Shown one piece after another: positions 1 to 8,220 of a DNA stretch of 64,000 bases. The DNA is from JAAYCB01 sp012744395. Its GTDB lineage: Bacteria; Planctomycetota; Planctomycetia; Pirellulales; Thermoguttaceae. The DNA is taken from assembly GCA_028703175.1 (NCBI GenBank), contig JAQVNJ010000013.1:1-64000 (forward strand), given 5' to 3'. Below the pieces are notes generated by a model, which saw nothing but the letters and a program-made list of their open reading frames with translations, ran no database searches and was not told the origin of the DNA. Both the position numbers and the translations under genes were made by a program. Every line of letters begins with the position of its first letter. Positions within the stretch are counted from its first letter, which is position 1.

Positions 1-44
1 CCATCGAGCTGTTGAAACGCACGATGTCCTGACCTTGGATCGGC

Positions 45-1331
45 CTATGGACGGACGGCGATCATATCCATCGTAAACGCGCGGTCGGCTTCCGCCATGC
101 CGTGCACCTCGGCGAGCGTGGCCGCCGGCGCCCGCTTGGGATCGTAGTAATCCAGGCGAACCCTGCCGAGCATCTTGCTCGTCTCCTCGTCGCTCACATA
201 GTAGGTGGCCTTGGCCAGGTGCTCTAGGTCGCTGCCGGTCTCCGGGAGAATCTGTTTGAGCTGCTCGAACACGTCGCGAATCTCCGCCTCGGCGCTGCCG
301 GCCGCCCGGGCGTAAAGCCCCGAGATGTACGCCAGCCGATCGCTGCCGACCACGACGATCCGGCTGAAGACCGGCGAGGGCTTGACGCTCGCCGGATTCT
401 GGTAACGCACGACCTCTTCCGGCTCGGGGCCGGAAAGGGGCAGATGCACGGCCATCTCGATCTCGACCGGCGCGGGACAGAGCCACTCGACGAAGACCAT
501 CGGCGGGGCGAGTTGGCCGGGGAAGATTCTTTTCACCTCGGCGAGAATCCCGTCGGCCGCGCCGGCCGAATCGACGAACGCCTTGAGCTGCACGACCTGC
601 GCCGGCTGGAGCTGCAAATCCGCGACCATCTCCAGCAGCGCGGCGAGCGCCTTGGCGGGCGCCTCGGCTGGCGGGCTCTTGTCGGGCCAGCCCGAAAGGT
701 AAACCACCCCGCCGCGCGGCATGATTGCGGCGTCGGCGCAGCCGTTGTCGCCGGCTACCGCCTCGCAGCGACGCAGGGCCACGCGGCCCTCTTGCTCGGC
801 GCTGGTGGCCACCGCATCGGCCGCCACCAGCGCCCCGGCCACCGAAAGCGGCGTGACAACCGTGCTGATCGCCGGGCGGACCGCCGCCGCGAGCCGCTGA
901 CTCATCTGCACGCGAAACAGGTCAGCCGTCCGCGGCGAATCGGCGTAGACGTTCAACTTCACCAGTTTGCTGAAATCCGATCCGGCGGACTTGAGGACCG
1001 CCTCAAGGTTCGTCAAGACTTGCTCGACTTGCTTCTCGGCCGAACCTTCACCCACCAGTCGTCCTTCCACGTCGAGCGGCAAGAGCTGCCGCGTGTGGAC
1101 GAGCGGAAAACCTTGGACCATCACCGCGCGGGCCGTGCCGGCCGGCGCGTCGAGGGCAAGGTACTCGATCGCCGGTTCGGACGCCGGCCGCGCGGCCGCC
1201 TCGGCATCGGCCGCCCGCGGTGACGATTGAGGCTCGCCAGGGGCGCTCACGCCGGTGCTCTTCGGCGCGGGGCAGCCAGTCAGTAGCGTACAGCAGACGG
1301 CCAGAACGGCCGCAAAAGACCGCCGTGCCAT
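45..1331 (-). CDS. Lipoprotein with three RidA-like (YjgF/UK114) domains
   Basis: 428 aa. The start at 1331 is chosen over an upstream one at 1469 because GGAGGAG lies just ahead of it and a signal peptide follows directly. The lipobox LLTGC ends at Cys20, so a lipid-anchored envelope protein is predicted. Three RidA-like units follow, roughly residues 60-195, 200-300 and 315-428. The third is clearest, with YISGLYA, a helix of the DVFEQLKQIL type and a MDMIAVRP end. RidA proteins hydrolyse reactive enamine/imine by-products of PLP enzymes. By eye, the position of the catalytic arginine (PAR-S/T in typical RidA) reads PAIS, PPMV and PAAT here, so deaminase activity is doubtful. It is a paralogue of the 1968-3212 gene and lies downstream of two PLP aminotransferase genes. 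The family is confident, the function is not. Confidence 0.85.
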   Translation of the reverse strand: MARRSFAAVLAVCCTLLTGCPAPKSTGVSAPGEPQSSPRAADAEAAARPASEPAIEYLALDAPAGTARAVMVQGFPLVHTRQLLPLDVEGRLVGEGSAEKQVEQVLTNLEAVLKSAGSDFSKLVKLNVYADSPRTADLFRVQMSQRLAAAVRPAISTVVTPLSVAGALVAADAVATSAEQEGRVALRRCEAVAGDNGCADAAIMPRGGVVYLSGWPDKSPPAEAPAKALAALLEMVADLQLQPAQVVQLKAFVDSAGAADGILAEVKRIFPGQLAPPMVFVEWLCPAPVEIEMAVHLPLSGPEPEEVVRYQNPASVKPSPVFSRIVVVGSDRLAYISGLYARAAGSAEAEIRDVFEQLKQILPETGSDLEHLAKATYYVSDEETSKMLGRVRLDYYDPKRAPAATLAEVHGMAEADRAFTMDMIAVRP

Positions 1332-1366
1332 GGTTGTCTCCTCCATGTCTCGGGGGGCAAAAAATG

Positions 1367-1966
1367 TAGGGTGGTCCAGAGCGAACCATCCCTTGGCGGA
1401 ACGCATTGCCGCCACGCGCACCACCGGCGGAAACGCCGGCATGACCGCGCGCGAGCGCCGGCCCACCACGCGCCGCCGCGGGACGTTTACCCGCGCTGGG
1501 TGGGGCGGCGCTCGCCGGATAGTGGTTTTCGACTCGTCCGGTTCCTGGCGGCATTGGCGGCGATTCGAACCGCGTTGTGGCTGGTCCGCTCTGCACCACC
1601 CTACGATGTGTAGGGTGGTGCATCAAGCGACCCATCCCTTGGCGGAACGCATTGCCGCCACGCGCACCACCGGAGGAAACGCCGGCATGACCGCGCGCGA
1701 GCGCCGGCCCACCACGCGCCGCCGCGGGACGTTTACCCGCGCGCGGTACCGCGGCGCTCGCCTTCTGGCCGTGCAAACATGTTCGGTCCCCGTACACCGC
1801 CCTGGCCCCTCCGGCCCGCCCGGGCCGGTCCGCTCTGCACCACCCCACGGGGCGGCGGTGGGACGCCGCTCGGGTAGATCGCGGCTTCCGGACCCGTCCG
1901 GTTCCTGGCGGCGTTGGGTGCGATTCGAACCGCGTTGGGGCCGGTCCGCTCTGCACCACCCCACGG
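1367..1966. repeat. Intergenic direct repeats between the two RidA-like genes
   Basis: The 636-base gap between the paralogous RidA-like genes is almost entirely repeats. A unit of about 130 bases beginning TAGGGTGGT occurs at 1367-1496 and again at 1611-1742 with few differences, sharing CCCTTGGCGGAACGCATTGC and ending GGGACGTTTACCCGCGC. A second unit of about 74 bases occurs at 1531-1604 and 1891-1964, with shared GTCCGGTTCCTGGCGGC and GATTCGAACCGCG. A shorter piece, GGTCCGCTCTGCACCACC, appears in both copies of the second unit and again near 1828. The TAGGGTGG / CCACCCTA ends have opposite orientation, which suggests repeat units with inverted borders. No gene is evident. Confidence 0.8.
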
Positions 1967-1967
1967 G

Positions 1968-3212
1968 CTACGGGGCGCCGACGGCGATCATGTCGATGGT
2001 CATCGTGCGCCCCTCCATTCCGACACCGTGGACCATCAGCTTGGAGGCGGCCGGGGGGCGGTCCGGGTCGTACACGAGCGGTCGCGTCCGGTCGACCCAT
2101 CGGGCGGCGTCATCGTCGGCGACGTAGTAGGTAGCCTTGACCAGGTGGCGCATGTCGCTGCCGATCTCGGTCAGGATCGACTGCAACTGCGCGAAGACAT
2201 GCTTGGCCTGGGGCTCGCCGCGGCTGGGGACTTGCGCGTACTGGCCGGAGATGTAGATTTGCCGGTCGGTCCGCAGCAGGGCCACTCGGCTGAAGGTGTT
2301 CGACGGGCGGAATTCCGGCGGGGTGAAGTATTCCACCGGTTCGGGCGCCTCGCCGGAAAGCGGCAATTGCGCGATCATCTCGATCTCGATTGGGACTTTC
2401 GCCAGCCATTCCACGAAGACCACCGGCGGAGTCGGCTGGTCGGGGAAGAACGTCTGGATTTCGCGGAGCACCTCGGCAGACGACGTCACGGGGCGCAGAA
2501 AGACCTTCAGGTGGACGACGTGCTTGACCGAGAGCTTCAGATGCCCAAGCGTCCTGATCAGGTTCGACATCGAGCGGGTGACGGCCGACTCGGTCAATCC
2601 GCCTTCATCCGCCTGGCCGGACAGATAGGCCACGCCGCCCGGCGGCAAGACGGCCGCATCGGCGCAGTTCTCGTTGCCGGCCACGGCTTCGCATCGCTTC
2701 AGGGAGACGGCCTGGCCATTCTTATCGGCAGCGGCAACCGCATCGAGCGCGACGAGTGCCTGGCGGTGCGGCATGGGCGTGAGGACGGAGGTGATCGCCG
2801 GCCGCACCGACGTGTCCAGCCGCTTGGCCAGCAGTTCGCCCACCCGGGTGACGGTCCCCGGCGCCAGCGCGTAGATGTTGATTCGGACGAGCCTGTCGAG
2901 GCCCGAGCCGCTTTCCTTGAGCACGGTTTCCAGGTTGGTCAGCAGCTGCTCGATCTGCTTGTCGACCGAGCCCACGCCGACCAGCTTTCCCTCGCGATCC
3001 AGCGGCAGCAACTGCCGCGTGTGGACCAGGGGAAGGCCCTGAACGATCACGGCCTGCGACATGCCCGCGGGCGCATCGAGGGGAACGTACTCGAGGGACG
3101 ATCCGGCCGGCTGGCCGGGCGCTTGGTTCGTGGATTTCTCGGCGGCCGGGCAGTTGGTCGACCCGACCACGCAGGCCGCCAGCAGGGCGGCGGTAAGCGA
3201 TCGCCATCTCAT
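1968..3212 (-). CDS. Exported protein with three RidA-like domains (paralogue of 45-1331)
   Basis: 414 aa. It starts MRWRSLTAALLAACVVG, a signal peptide. A cysteine at residue 21 (STNC) follows, but the preceding residues fit a lipobox poorly. Three RidA-like units are arranged as in its neighbour: HTRQLLPLD early, VAYLSGQAD in the middle, and IYISGQYAQVP with a TIDMIAVG end in the third. The positions matching the catalytic arginine of RidA read PAIT, PPVV and PPAA, so none of the three units keeps it by eye. It lies 11 bases after the secreted oxidoreductase gene at 3224-4657, consistent with one operon running from 7422 down to here. The resemblance to the 45-1331 product across its length indicates tandem duplication, the spacer having later filled with repeats. 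Confidence 0.85.
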   Translation of the reverse strand: MRWRSLTAALLAACVVGSTNCPAAEKSTNQAPGQPAGSSLEYVPLDAPAGMSQAVIVQGLPLVHTRQLLPLDREGKLVGVGSVDKQIEQLLTNLETVLKESGSGLDRLVRINIYALAPGTVTRVGELLAKRLDTSVRPAITSVLTPMPHRQALVALDAVAAADKNGQAVSLKRCEAVAGNENCADAAVLPPGGVAYLSGQADEGGLTESAVTRSMSNLIRTLGHLKLSVKHVVHLKVFLRPVTSSAEVLREIQTFFPDQPTPPVVFVEWLAKVPIEIEMIAQLPLSGEAPEPVEYFTPPEFRPSNTFSRVALLRTDRQIYISGQYAQVPSRGEPQAKHVFAQLQSILTEIGSDMRHLVKATYYVADDDAARWVDRTRPLVYDPDRPPAASKLMVHGVGMEGRTMTIDMIAVGAP

Positions 3213-3223
3213 GGGTGTGCTTT

Positions 3224-4657
3224 CTAAACCTCGGTCGGTAGTTCGTACGGTTGGCGTTTCTTCGTATCGAGATAGCCGTTGGCCTCATCGTCGCCGGGAA
3301 AGACCTCCTTTTCGGGGTCCCATTTCAGGCGGCGGCCGAGCCAGCGGGCGATATTGCCCAGGTGGCACAGGGTGGCCACGCTGTGGCCGGCCTCGACGGG
3401 CATGATCGGGTCTTTCCGCGAGGCCACGCAGGCGAAGAAGTTCTCCATGTGGTTGTCGCTTTCGTAGACGCGTGCGGCGCCGGCCGGCAGCGGGTCTTCG
3501 TCCAGGCCCGCCGGATCGCACTCGTAGCCCTCGCGGAAGATCGTGATCCGCCCCTTCTCGCCGATGAATGTCGCCCCGCCCCCCAGCTTCGGATCGACGG
3601 AGCTAAGCGAAAGCACCACGCCATTGGCATACTTGTAGTGGATGATCGTCTGCGAGCAGGCCGCGTCGCCGCGATCGCGCGTGTCCGGCGTGTCGTAGAC
3701 GACCTGCTCCATCTTCTCTTCCGGGTCGACCCAGATCTCGACCGGGCCGCTCAGGTCCATGTCCAGGGCCCAATGGACCATGCTCAGTCCGTGGCAGCCC
3801 CAGTTGGGCAGTTCGCCGCCCGAATACGGCCAGAACGACATCCAGCCCGGACCGACCGCGTATTTCTCCGCCGGCCGCGTGTAGTACGGCGGTTCGCGCT
3901 CGTAGGGGATCCGCGACAGGTAGAGGTCCGTGTGGTAGGGCACCACCTCGTTCGGACCGCACCAGGCGTCCCAATTCAGCCCCGGTGGAATCGGCTGGGC
4001 GGCGAAATTGCACTCGTACGGGCTGGGGTAGTTGTAGCCGATGATCGACTGGATCTTGCCGATCCGGCCGTTGCGGATCAGTTCGACGGCCTTGCGCGTG
4101 GCGGGGTGCGACCGCTGCTGCTCGCCGGTCTGAAAGACCCGCTTGTACTTGCGGACCGCCTGGATCATCGTCCGCCCTTCGCGGATCGTGTGGCTCAGGG
4201 GTTGCTCGCCGTAGATGTCCTTGCCGGCCTGGCAGGCATGGATGCAAGGCAGATAATGCCAGTGCTCGGGCGTGGCATAGATCACCACCTCGACGTCCTT
4301 GCGGTCGAGCAATTCGCGATAGTCCGAGTAGGCCTTGGCCCGGTAGTTCCGCGCCCACTCGGCGGCGCGCAACGGGTTGAAATCCGCCACGGCCACGATC
4401 CGCGCATGGGCGGGCGGCGCCCCCTGCCCGCCCTTGCCGATCACCAACTGCCCGTTGCGGCGGCCGCAGCCGATGATGCCGACGCCGATCTGTTCATTCG
4501 GGCCCGGTTCAGGGTCCGGCTCGGAGCCCGGTCGCCCCGGCGGCCCGGCCAATCGCGGGGGCGCGGCCTTCTGGCACGAGAAAAATGCCGGAAGGGAAAT
4601 TCCTCCCAGGGTGGCGCCGAGCATCCGGCGCCGCGAGATTCTTCTGCTGGTTGTCAT
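3224..4657 (-). CDS. Tat-exported Gfo/Idh/MocA-family oxidoreductase
   Basis: 477 aa. The N-terminus SRRRMLG is a twin-arginine signal, and LPAFFSC suggests lipid attachment after export. The Rossmann motif GVGIIGCGRRNG sits near residue 58. The C-terminal half is typical of planctomycete secreted family members (GGELPNWGCHG, WALDMDLSGP). These enzymes bind NAD(P) and oxidise or epimerise sugars and related polyols. The usual EKP motif carrying the catalytic lysine reads GEQPLSH, so lysine is replaced by glutamine and the chemistry may differ. AAGGAAAG lies upstream of the start. The gene is 26 bases behind the aminotransferase gene at 4684-6009 and 11 bases ahead of the RidA-like gene, so co-transcription is likely. 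The substrate is unknown. Confidence 0.88.
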   Translation of the reverse strand: MTTSRRISRRRMLGATLGGISLPAFFSCQKAAPPRLAGPPGRPGSEPDPEPGPNEQIGVGIIGCGRRNGQLVIGKGGQGAPPAHARIVAVADFNPLRAAEWARNYRAKAYSDYRELLDRKDVEVVIYATPEHWHYLPCIHACQAGKDIYGEQPLSHTIREGRTMIQAVRKYKRVFQTGEQQRSHPATRKAVELIRNGRIGKIQSIIGYNYPSPYECNFAAQPIPPGLNWDAWCGPNEVVPYHTDLYLSRIPYEREPPYYTRPAEKYAVGPGWMSFWPYSGGELPNWGCHGLSMVHWALDMDLSGPVEIWVDPEEKMEQVVYDTPDTRDRGDAACSQTIIHYKYANGVVLSLSSVDPKLGGGATFIGEKGRITIFREGYECDPAGLDEDPLPAGAARVYESDNHMENFFACVASRKDPIMPVEAGHSVATLCHLGNIARWLGRRLKWDPEKEVFPGDDEANGYLDTKKRQPYELPTEV

Positions 4658-4683
4658 GGATTGTGCTTTCCTTGGCGCCCTGT

Positions 4684-6009
4684 TCAGACTGCGTAATGGC
4701 GCGCCACCTTGCGGATAGCCGCCGCGACTTGAAGCACGTACTCTTCCGTCCAGAATTCATTGACCGGCACGCGCATCCCGGTGACGAGGATCGCCTCGGC
4801 CTCGGGGCACTTGTGCTTGGAGAAGTCCATCGTGGTCAATCCCATCTCCTTGACCGGCCAGCGGCCGGCAAAGAAGGCGTGCTTCTGGAAGACCGGTTCG
4901 CCATACAGCGGCACGCCGATATAGCCCCCGCGGACCGGCGCGCCTTCGGCGGTCAACGCCCGGACGAATTCGGAACGCCCGCAACGGAATCCCTCCGGCT
5001 GCATGCGGAACATGTAAAACCAATAGACGGCGCGGTCCTCGGGGTGCACCTGGTGGGGGATGATTCCGGGAAGGTCGGCGATCTTCTCGGTCAGCAGGTT
5101 GCCCAGCCGAGCGCGCTTTGCGGCGATCTCCTCGAGCCGGGTCAGCTGGGCGGCGACCACCGCCGCCTGGGGTTCGCTCATGCGATAATTGGTGGCGAAG
5201 GCGTCGAAACCGCCCCACTTGCTGCGGTTGCCCCCCTTGTCCCCGTACTTTTGCAGCAGCGGCCCGAAACGCTCGTCGCTCGACGCGACCACGCCGCCGT
5301 CGCCGCAGGTGATGTGCTTCGAGTTCTGTAGCGAGAAGCACGCCAGGTGGCCAACCGTGCCGATCGGTTTGCCGCGATAGCGGGCCCCCCAGGCTTGCGC
5401 GCAGTCCTCGATCAGCACCAGGTTGTGGCGGTCGGCGAGAGCCTTCAACGCGTTCAAGTCGCAAGGGTTGCCGGTCAGGTGGACGGCGATGATCGCCTTG
5501 GTCTTGGGCGTGATCCGCCGCTCGACGTCGGCGACGTCGAGATTGTAGGTGCCCGCCCCCAGGTCGGCGAAGACCGGCACCGCCTGTTGGTAGAGGACGC
5601 CGATCACCGTGCCGATGTCGGTCACCGGCGAAGTGATCACCTCGTCGCCCAGCCCGATCCCCGCCGCCGCCACGGCAATGTGAATCGCCGCGGTGCCCGA
5701 CGAACAGGTCTGCACGTGCTCGAGCGGGCAGAACTCCTGAAACCGCTCGGTGAGCAACTTGGTCTGCGGGCCGCCCCAATAGAAGAGCGACCCCTGCTGG
5801 AGCATCGCCTCAAGCTGCTTCTTTTCCACGTCGCCCCAGCGCGGGCCGGAAACGGCCGACGCCTTGACGGCCTTCTCGCCGCCCTGGATGGCCAGGGCCG
5901 TGGCCGGAGATGCGGCCTGCTCGCCCCCCCTGGCCGCCGCGCCGGCCAGCACCAGGCTCGATGCTCCGGCGACGAACTCGCGCCGCGACAGCGAATTCTT
6001 CTTACTCAT
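4684..6009 (-). CDS. Tat-exported DegT/DnrJ/EryC1/StrS aminotransferase
   Basis: 441 aa from the start at 6009, which is preceded by GGGAGG. An upstream in-frame ATG at 6066 lacks both a ribosome site and the signal context. The N-terminus SLSRREFVAGASS is a Tat signal, fitting export of a folded PLP enzyme. Family hallmarks are EVITSPVTD, a cofactor-binding IEDCAQAWG and the presumed Schiff-base lysine in NSKHITCGDGG. Relatives transaminate keto-sugars of nucleotide sugars in the cytoplasm, so an exported copy must act on something else or be catalytically diverged. It is 84 bases downstream of a second exported DegT-type gene and upstream of the oxidoreductase and RidA-like genes. Confidence 0.88.
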   Translation of the reverse strand: MSKKNSLSRREFVAGASSLVLAGAAARGGEQAASPATALAIQGGEKAVKASAVSGPRWGDVEKKQLEAMLQQGSLFYWGGPQTKLLTERFQEFCPLEHVQTCSSGTAAIHIAVAAAGIGLGDEVITSPVTDIGTVIGVLYQQAVPVFADLGAGTYNLDVADVERRITPKTKAIIAVHLTGNPCDLNALKALADRHNLVLIEDCAQAWGARYRGKPIGTVGHLACFSLQNSKHITCGDGGVVASSDERFGPLLQKYGDKGGNRSKWGGFDAFATNYRMSEPQAAVVAAQLTRLEEIAAKRARLGNLLTEKIADLPGIIPHQVHPEDRAVYWFYMFRMQPEGFRCGRSEFVRALTAEGAPVRGGYIGVPLYGEPVFQKHAFFAGRWPVKEMGLTTMDFSKHKCPEAEAILVTGMRVPVNEFWTEEYVLQVAAAIRKVARHYAV

Positions 6010-6093
6010 TTTCAGAACCTCCCGATTTTTCAGTCCGTGACCCCCTGCCTCGGGGCAGAAACCCATTCTACAACCGTTGTTGACTCGTTTCTA

Positions 6094-7422
6094 TTAAGCC
6101 GACGCCAGGGCGGCGGCGTGCGCGTGGATCTTGCGAATCGCCGCGGCGATCTCGTCCATGTCGCTCCGCGGCCCGAGAAGCATGTTCTGCATGAACCAGA
6201 CGGCCTCTTGGCAGAGCCGGTCGTTCTCCGGGCAGGCGTTCCGCTCCGCCCAGTCCTTGATGGCCGCCTCGCCGTAGACCCGCTTGTAGCCGCGCGAGTT
6301 GAGTGCGTCGCGGATGAAGCCCACCTTGTTCAGCGGCCCGTACCCGTCCGAGCAGGGGACGCCCTCCGCCCGCAGCGCCTTGATGAACTTGTTGCGCGGC
6401 AGGTTGGCGAACTTCTCGCGCTCGTAGCGGAACATATAGAGATGGTACGCGCTCCGCGTGCAGCCCTCGTAGAGCCGGGCGGGCACGATCCCTGGAATCT
6501 CGCCGAGTATGCTCGAGAGGTAGGCGGCGTTCTCCGCGCGGGTCTTGGCCCGTTGCTCCACGTGGGGCAACTGGCCGAGCAACAGGGCGGCCTGGAACTC
6601 GGTGATCCGCGCGTTGGTGTTCCGCCCGCCGTCGTAGGCGACCCCGGCGCTCGATCTGCCGTACGGGCGGCAGCAGTTGTGGAAGGCGAAGCACTTGTTG
6701 GCCATCGTCTCGTCGTTGGTCAGAATCGCCCCGCCCTCGCCCGAGCAGAGGTTCTTGCTGACCTGGAAACTGTAGCAGCCGCTTGTGCCCCAGGTCCCCA
6801 GCCCGAGCTTGCGCCACTGGCCGAGGTGCGCCTGGCAGGCGTCTTCGATCACCGGCGCCCCGCGCTCCTTGGCGATTGCCAGGATACTGTCCAGATCCGC
6901 GGCCGCCCCCCCGATATGCACCGGGATGATCGCCGCCGTCCGCTCGTTGATCGCCGCGTCGAGCTTGCCCGGGTCCATCATGAACGTCTCGCGGTCCGAG
7001 TCGACAAAGACCGGCATCGCGTAGTGCATGAGAACCACGCTGACCGTGGCCATGAACGTATACGGCGGCACGATCACCTCGTCGCCGGGCCCGACCCCCA
7101 AAGCGCCCAGCGAAGTCAGCAGCGCGGTGGTTCCGCTGGCGGTTGCCACGCAATACTTGGCCTGGTTGATCTTGGCGAAGGCCTCTTCGAACTCGTCGAC
7201 CGACCGGCCGCGATACCAGCGGCCCGACGCAACCACTTCTCCGACCAATTTCTCGGTTGCGGACGTGACCGGCGGCCAGGAGGCATATCCCTTGCCCCGG
7301 ACCGGCTTTCCGCCCAAGGCGGCCGGCTTGTCCGCTCCCTGGCCGACCCGCGTGAAGGCCAACCCCACGCCGGCGGAAGTCGTGGTGGCAATAAACTTAC
7401 GACGACTGACCTGATCGCCCAT
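6094..7422 (-). CDS. Tat-exported DegT/DnrJ/EryC1/StrS aminotransferase, second copy
   Basis: 442 aa with GGGGGAGG a few bases before the start. The N-terminus VSRRKFIATTTSAGVG is a Tat signal. Motifs of the family: EVIVPPYTFMATV, VIEDACQAHLG, and QVSKNLCSGEGG with the likely PLP lysine. Its sequence differs considerably from the neighbour at 4684-6009, so the pair is not a recent duplication. As the first gene of the minus-strand run ending at 1968 (and perhaps 45), it probably carries the operon promoter in the 260-base space above it. That space also shows a C-rich then G-rich stretch near 7548-7572 that could fold, but nothing convincing. Function outside the cytoplasm is unknown. Confidence 0.88.
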   Translation of the reverse strand: MGDQVSRRKFIATTTSAGVGLAFTRVGQGADKPAALGGKPVRGKGYASWPPVTSATEKLVGEVVASGRWYRGRSVDEFEEAFAKINQAKYCVATASGTTALLTSLGALGVGPGDEVIVPPYTFMATVSVVLMHYAMPVFVDSDRETFMMDPGKLDAAINERTAAIIPVHIGGAAADLDSILAIAKERGAPVIEDACQAHLGQWRKLGLGTWGTSGCYSFQVSKNLCSGEGGAILTNDETMANKCFAFHNCCRPYGRSSAGVAYDGGRNTNARITEFQAALLLGQLPHVEQRAKTRAENAAYLSSILGEIPGIVPARLYEGCTRSAYHLYMFRYEREKFANLPRNKFIKALRAEGVPCSDGYGPLNKVGFIRDALNSRGYKRVYGEAAIKDWAERNACPENDRLCQEAVWFMQNMLLGPRSDMDEIAAAIRKIHAHAAALASA

Positions 7423-7683
7423 GATTTCCTCCCCCGCGTTGAATTACGGCATCGAACTGGCAGACTGCCAGCCGGAAATCAGACCGGACGCCGCCCGGCT
7501 GCGCTTGCCAGATTAGACAGATTCTCCGCTCGTGCCTATCCCTTCCCCTTAAAGGAGGGGCCTGGGGATGCTCGGCGGCATTTGCTCACGCTCACTGACA
7601 GTGCCAGATTCAATGCGGCTGCAAAGCCTTCGCCGGATCGGCCATTTCAAGCCACCGAGCGATTCGAGCAGACGGCGGCGTGT

Positions 7684-7887
7684 TCAAGCTCCGGCGTTCC
7701 TTACGCTCGACTTGGCAACATCCACAAGTGCACGCAGTGCCAGATTCACGGACTCCGAATCGGGGAAGAACTTCGCGACATCAGGGGCCAAGACGACGAC
7801 GTTTGAACCCTCGGCGTAGCGTTTGGCATATTTCCCCCGTACTCCCTTGCGTAACGGGAAGTTCTCGTTGGCATACAGCCTCGCCAC
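7684..7887 (-). pseudogene. Chimeric toxin-antitoxin remnant (DUF5615 start fused to an antitoxin tail)
   Basis: 67 aa, GTG start at 7887. The first 12 residues, MARLYANENFPL, are the conserved beginning of DUF5615 PIN-like toxins, which usually follow a DUF433 antitoxin gene, exactly as here. After that the sequence changes abruptly to KGVRGKYAKRYAEGSNVV and SESVNLALRALV. That is the C-terminal part of a different small antitoxin type whose full-length members normally begin with an acidic residue-rich leader. The join looks like a deletion that fused two neighbouring toxin-antitoxin loci, removing most of the toxin and the start of the second antitoxin. The frame is open, so a product may be made, but no PIN active site remains. 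The family assignment of both halves is from memory of conserved motifs. Confidence 0.6.
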
Positions 7888-7890
7888 CGC

Positions 7891-8220
7891 TCAGGCCTCC
7901 TCGTTTTCCTCTGCCTGCCGTTCGATCTCTTCCCGGTAGGCGCGAACGTAGGCCCACGCTGTTGCCAGATCTTCTGCTCGGAGCGTGGGATAGCTTCGCA
8001 GGATGTCGGCTTCGCTCACGCCCTACCGCCGCATCTGCTCCAGAATCCAGATAGGAATCCGCGTCCGCACAATGCAGGGTTCCCCGCCGCAGACCCCGCG
8101 CGTGCTTTCCACGCCCGGAAACGAGTCGCCCAGGTCTCGAACGATTCGCTGTAGCAGAAGCCCCTTCTCGGCTCGCGAGAGCGATTCCAGTTCTTTTTCG
8201 ATATCGTCGATCTTGGACAT
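7891..8220 (-). pseudogene. DUF433-family antitoxin interrupted by an in-frame TAG codon
   Basis: The frame opens MSKIDDIEKELESLS and continues through GGEPCIVRTRIPIW, the DUF433 signature, to ILEQMRR. TAG at 8023-8025 then stops it after 65 residues. Translation of the same frame past the stop gives GVSEADILRSYPTL, RAEDLATAWAYV and a normal end at TGA (7891-7893), together the expected C-terminal half. A single base change (for example CAG to TAG) would explain it. The next frame (7684-7887) begins 3 bases later, the usual DUF433-DUF5615 operon spacing. With the toxin part deleted downstream, loss of the antitoxin would be tolerated. Confidence 0.72.

Noticed and set aside
1555..1582. GATTCGAACCGCG in the RidA spacer looks like a tRNA T-loop
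   Set aside because: It occurs in both copies of a longer repeat, its flanks do not pair as a T-stem, and there is no cloverleaf.
7595..7750. AGTGCCAGATTCA at about 7600 and 7735 as a target-site duplication
   Set aside because: The flanks differ and the second copy lies in the antitoxin tail coding region. A 13-14 base match with no element between is weak evidence.
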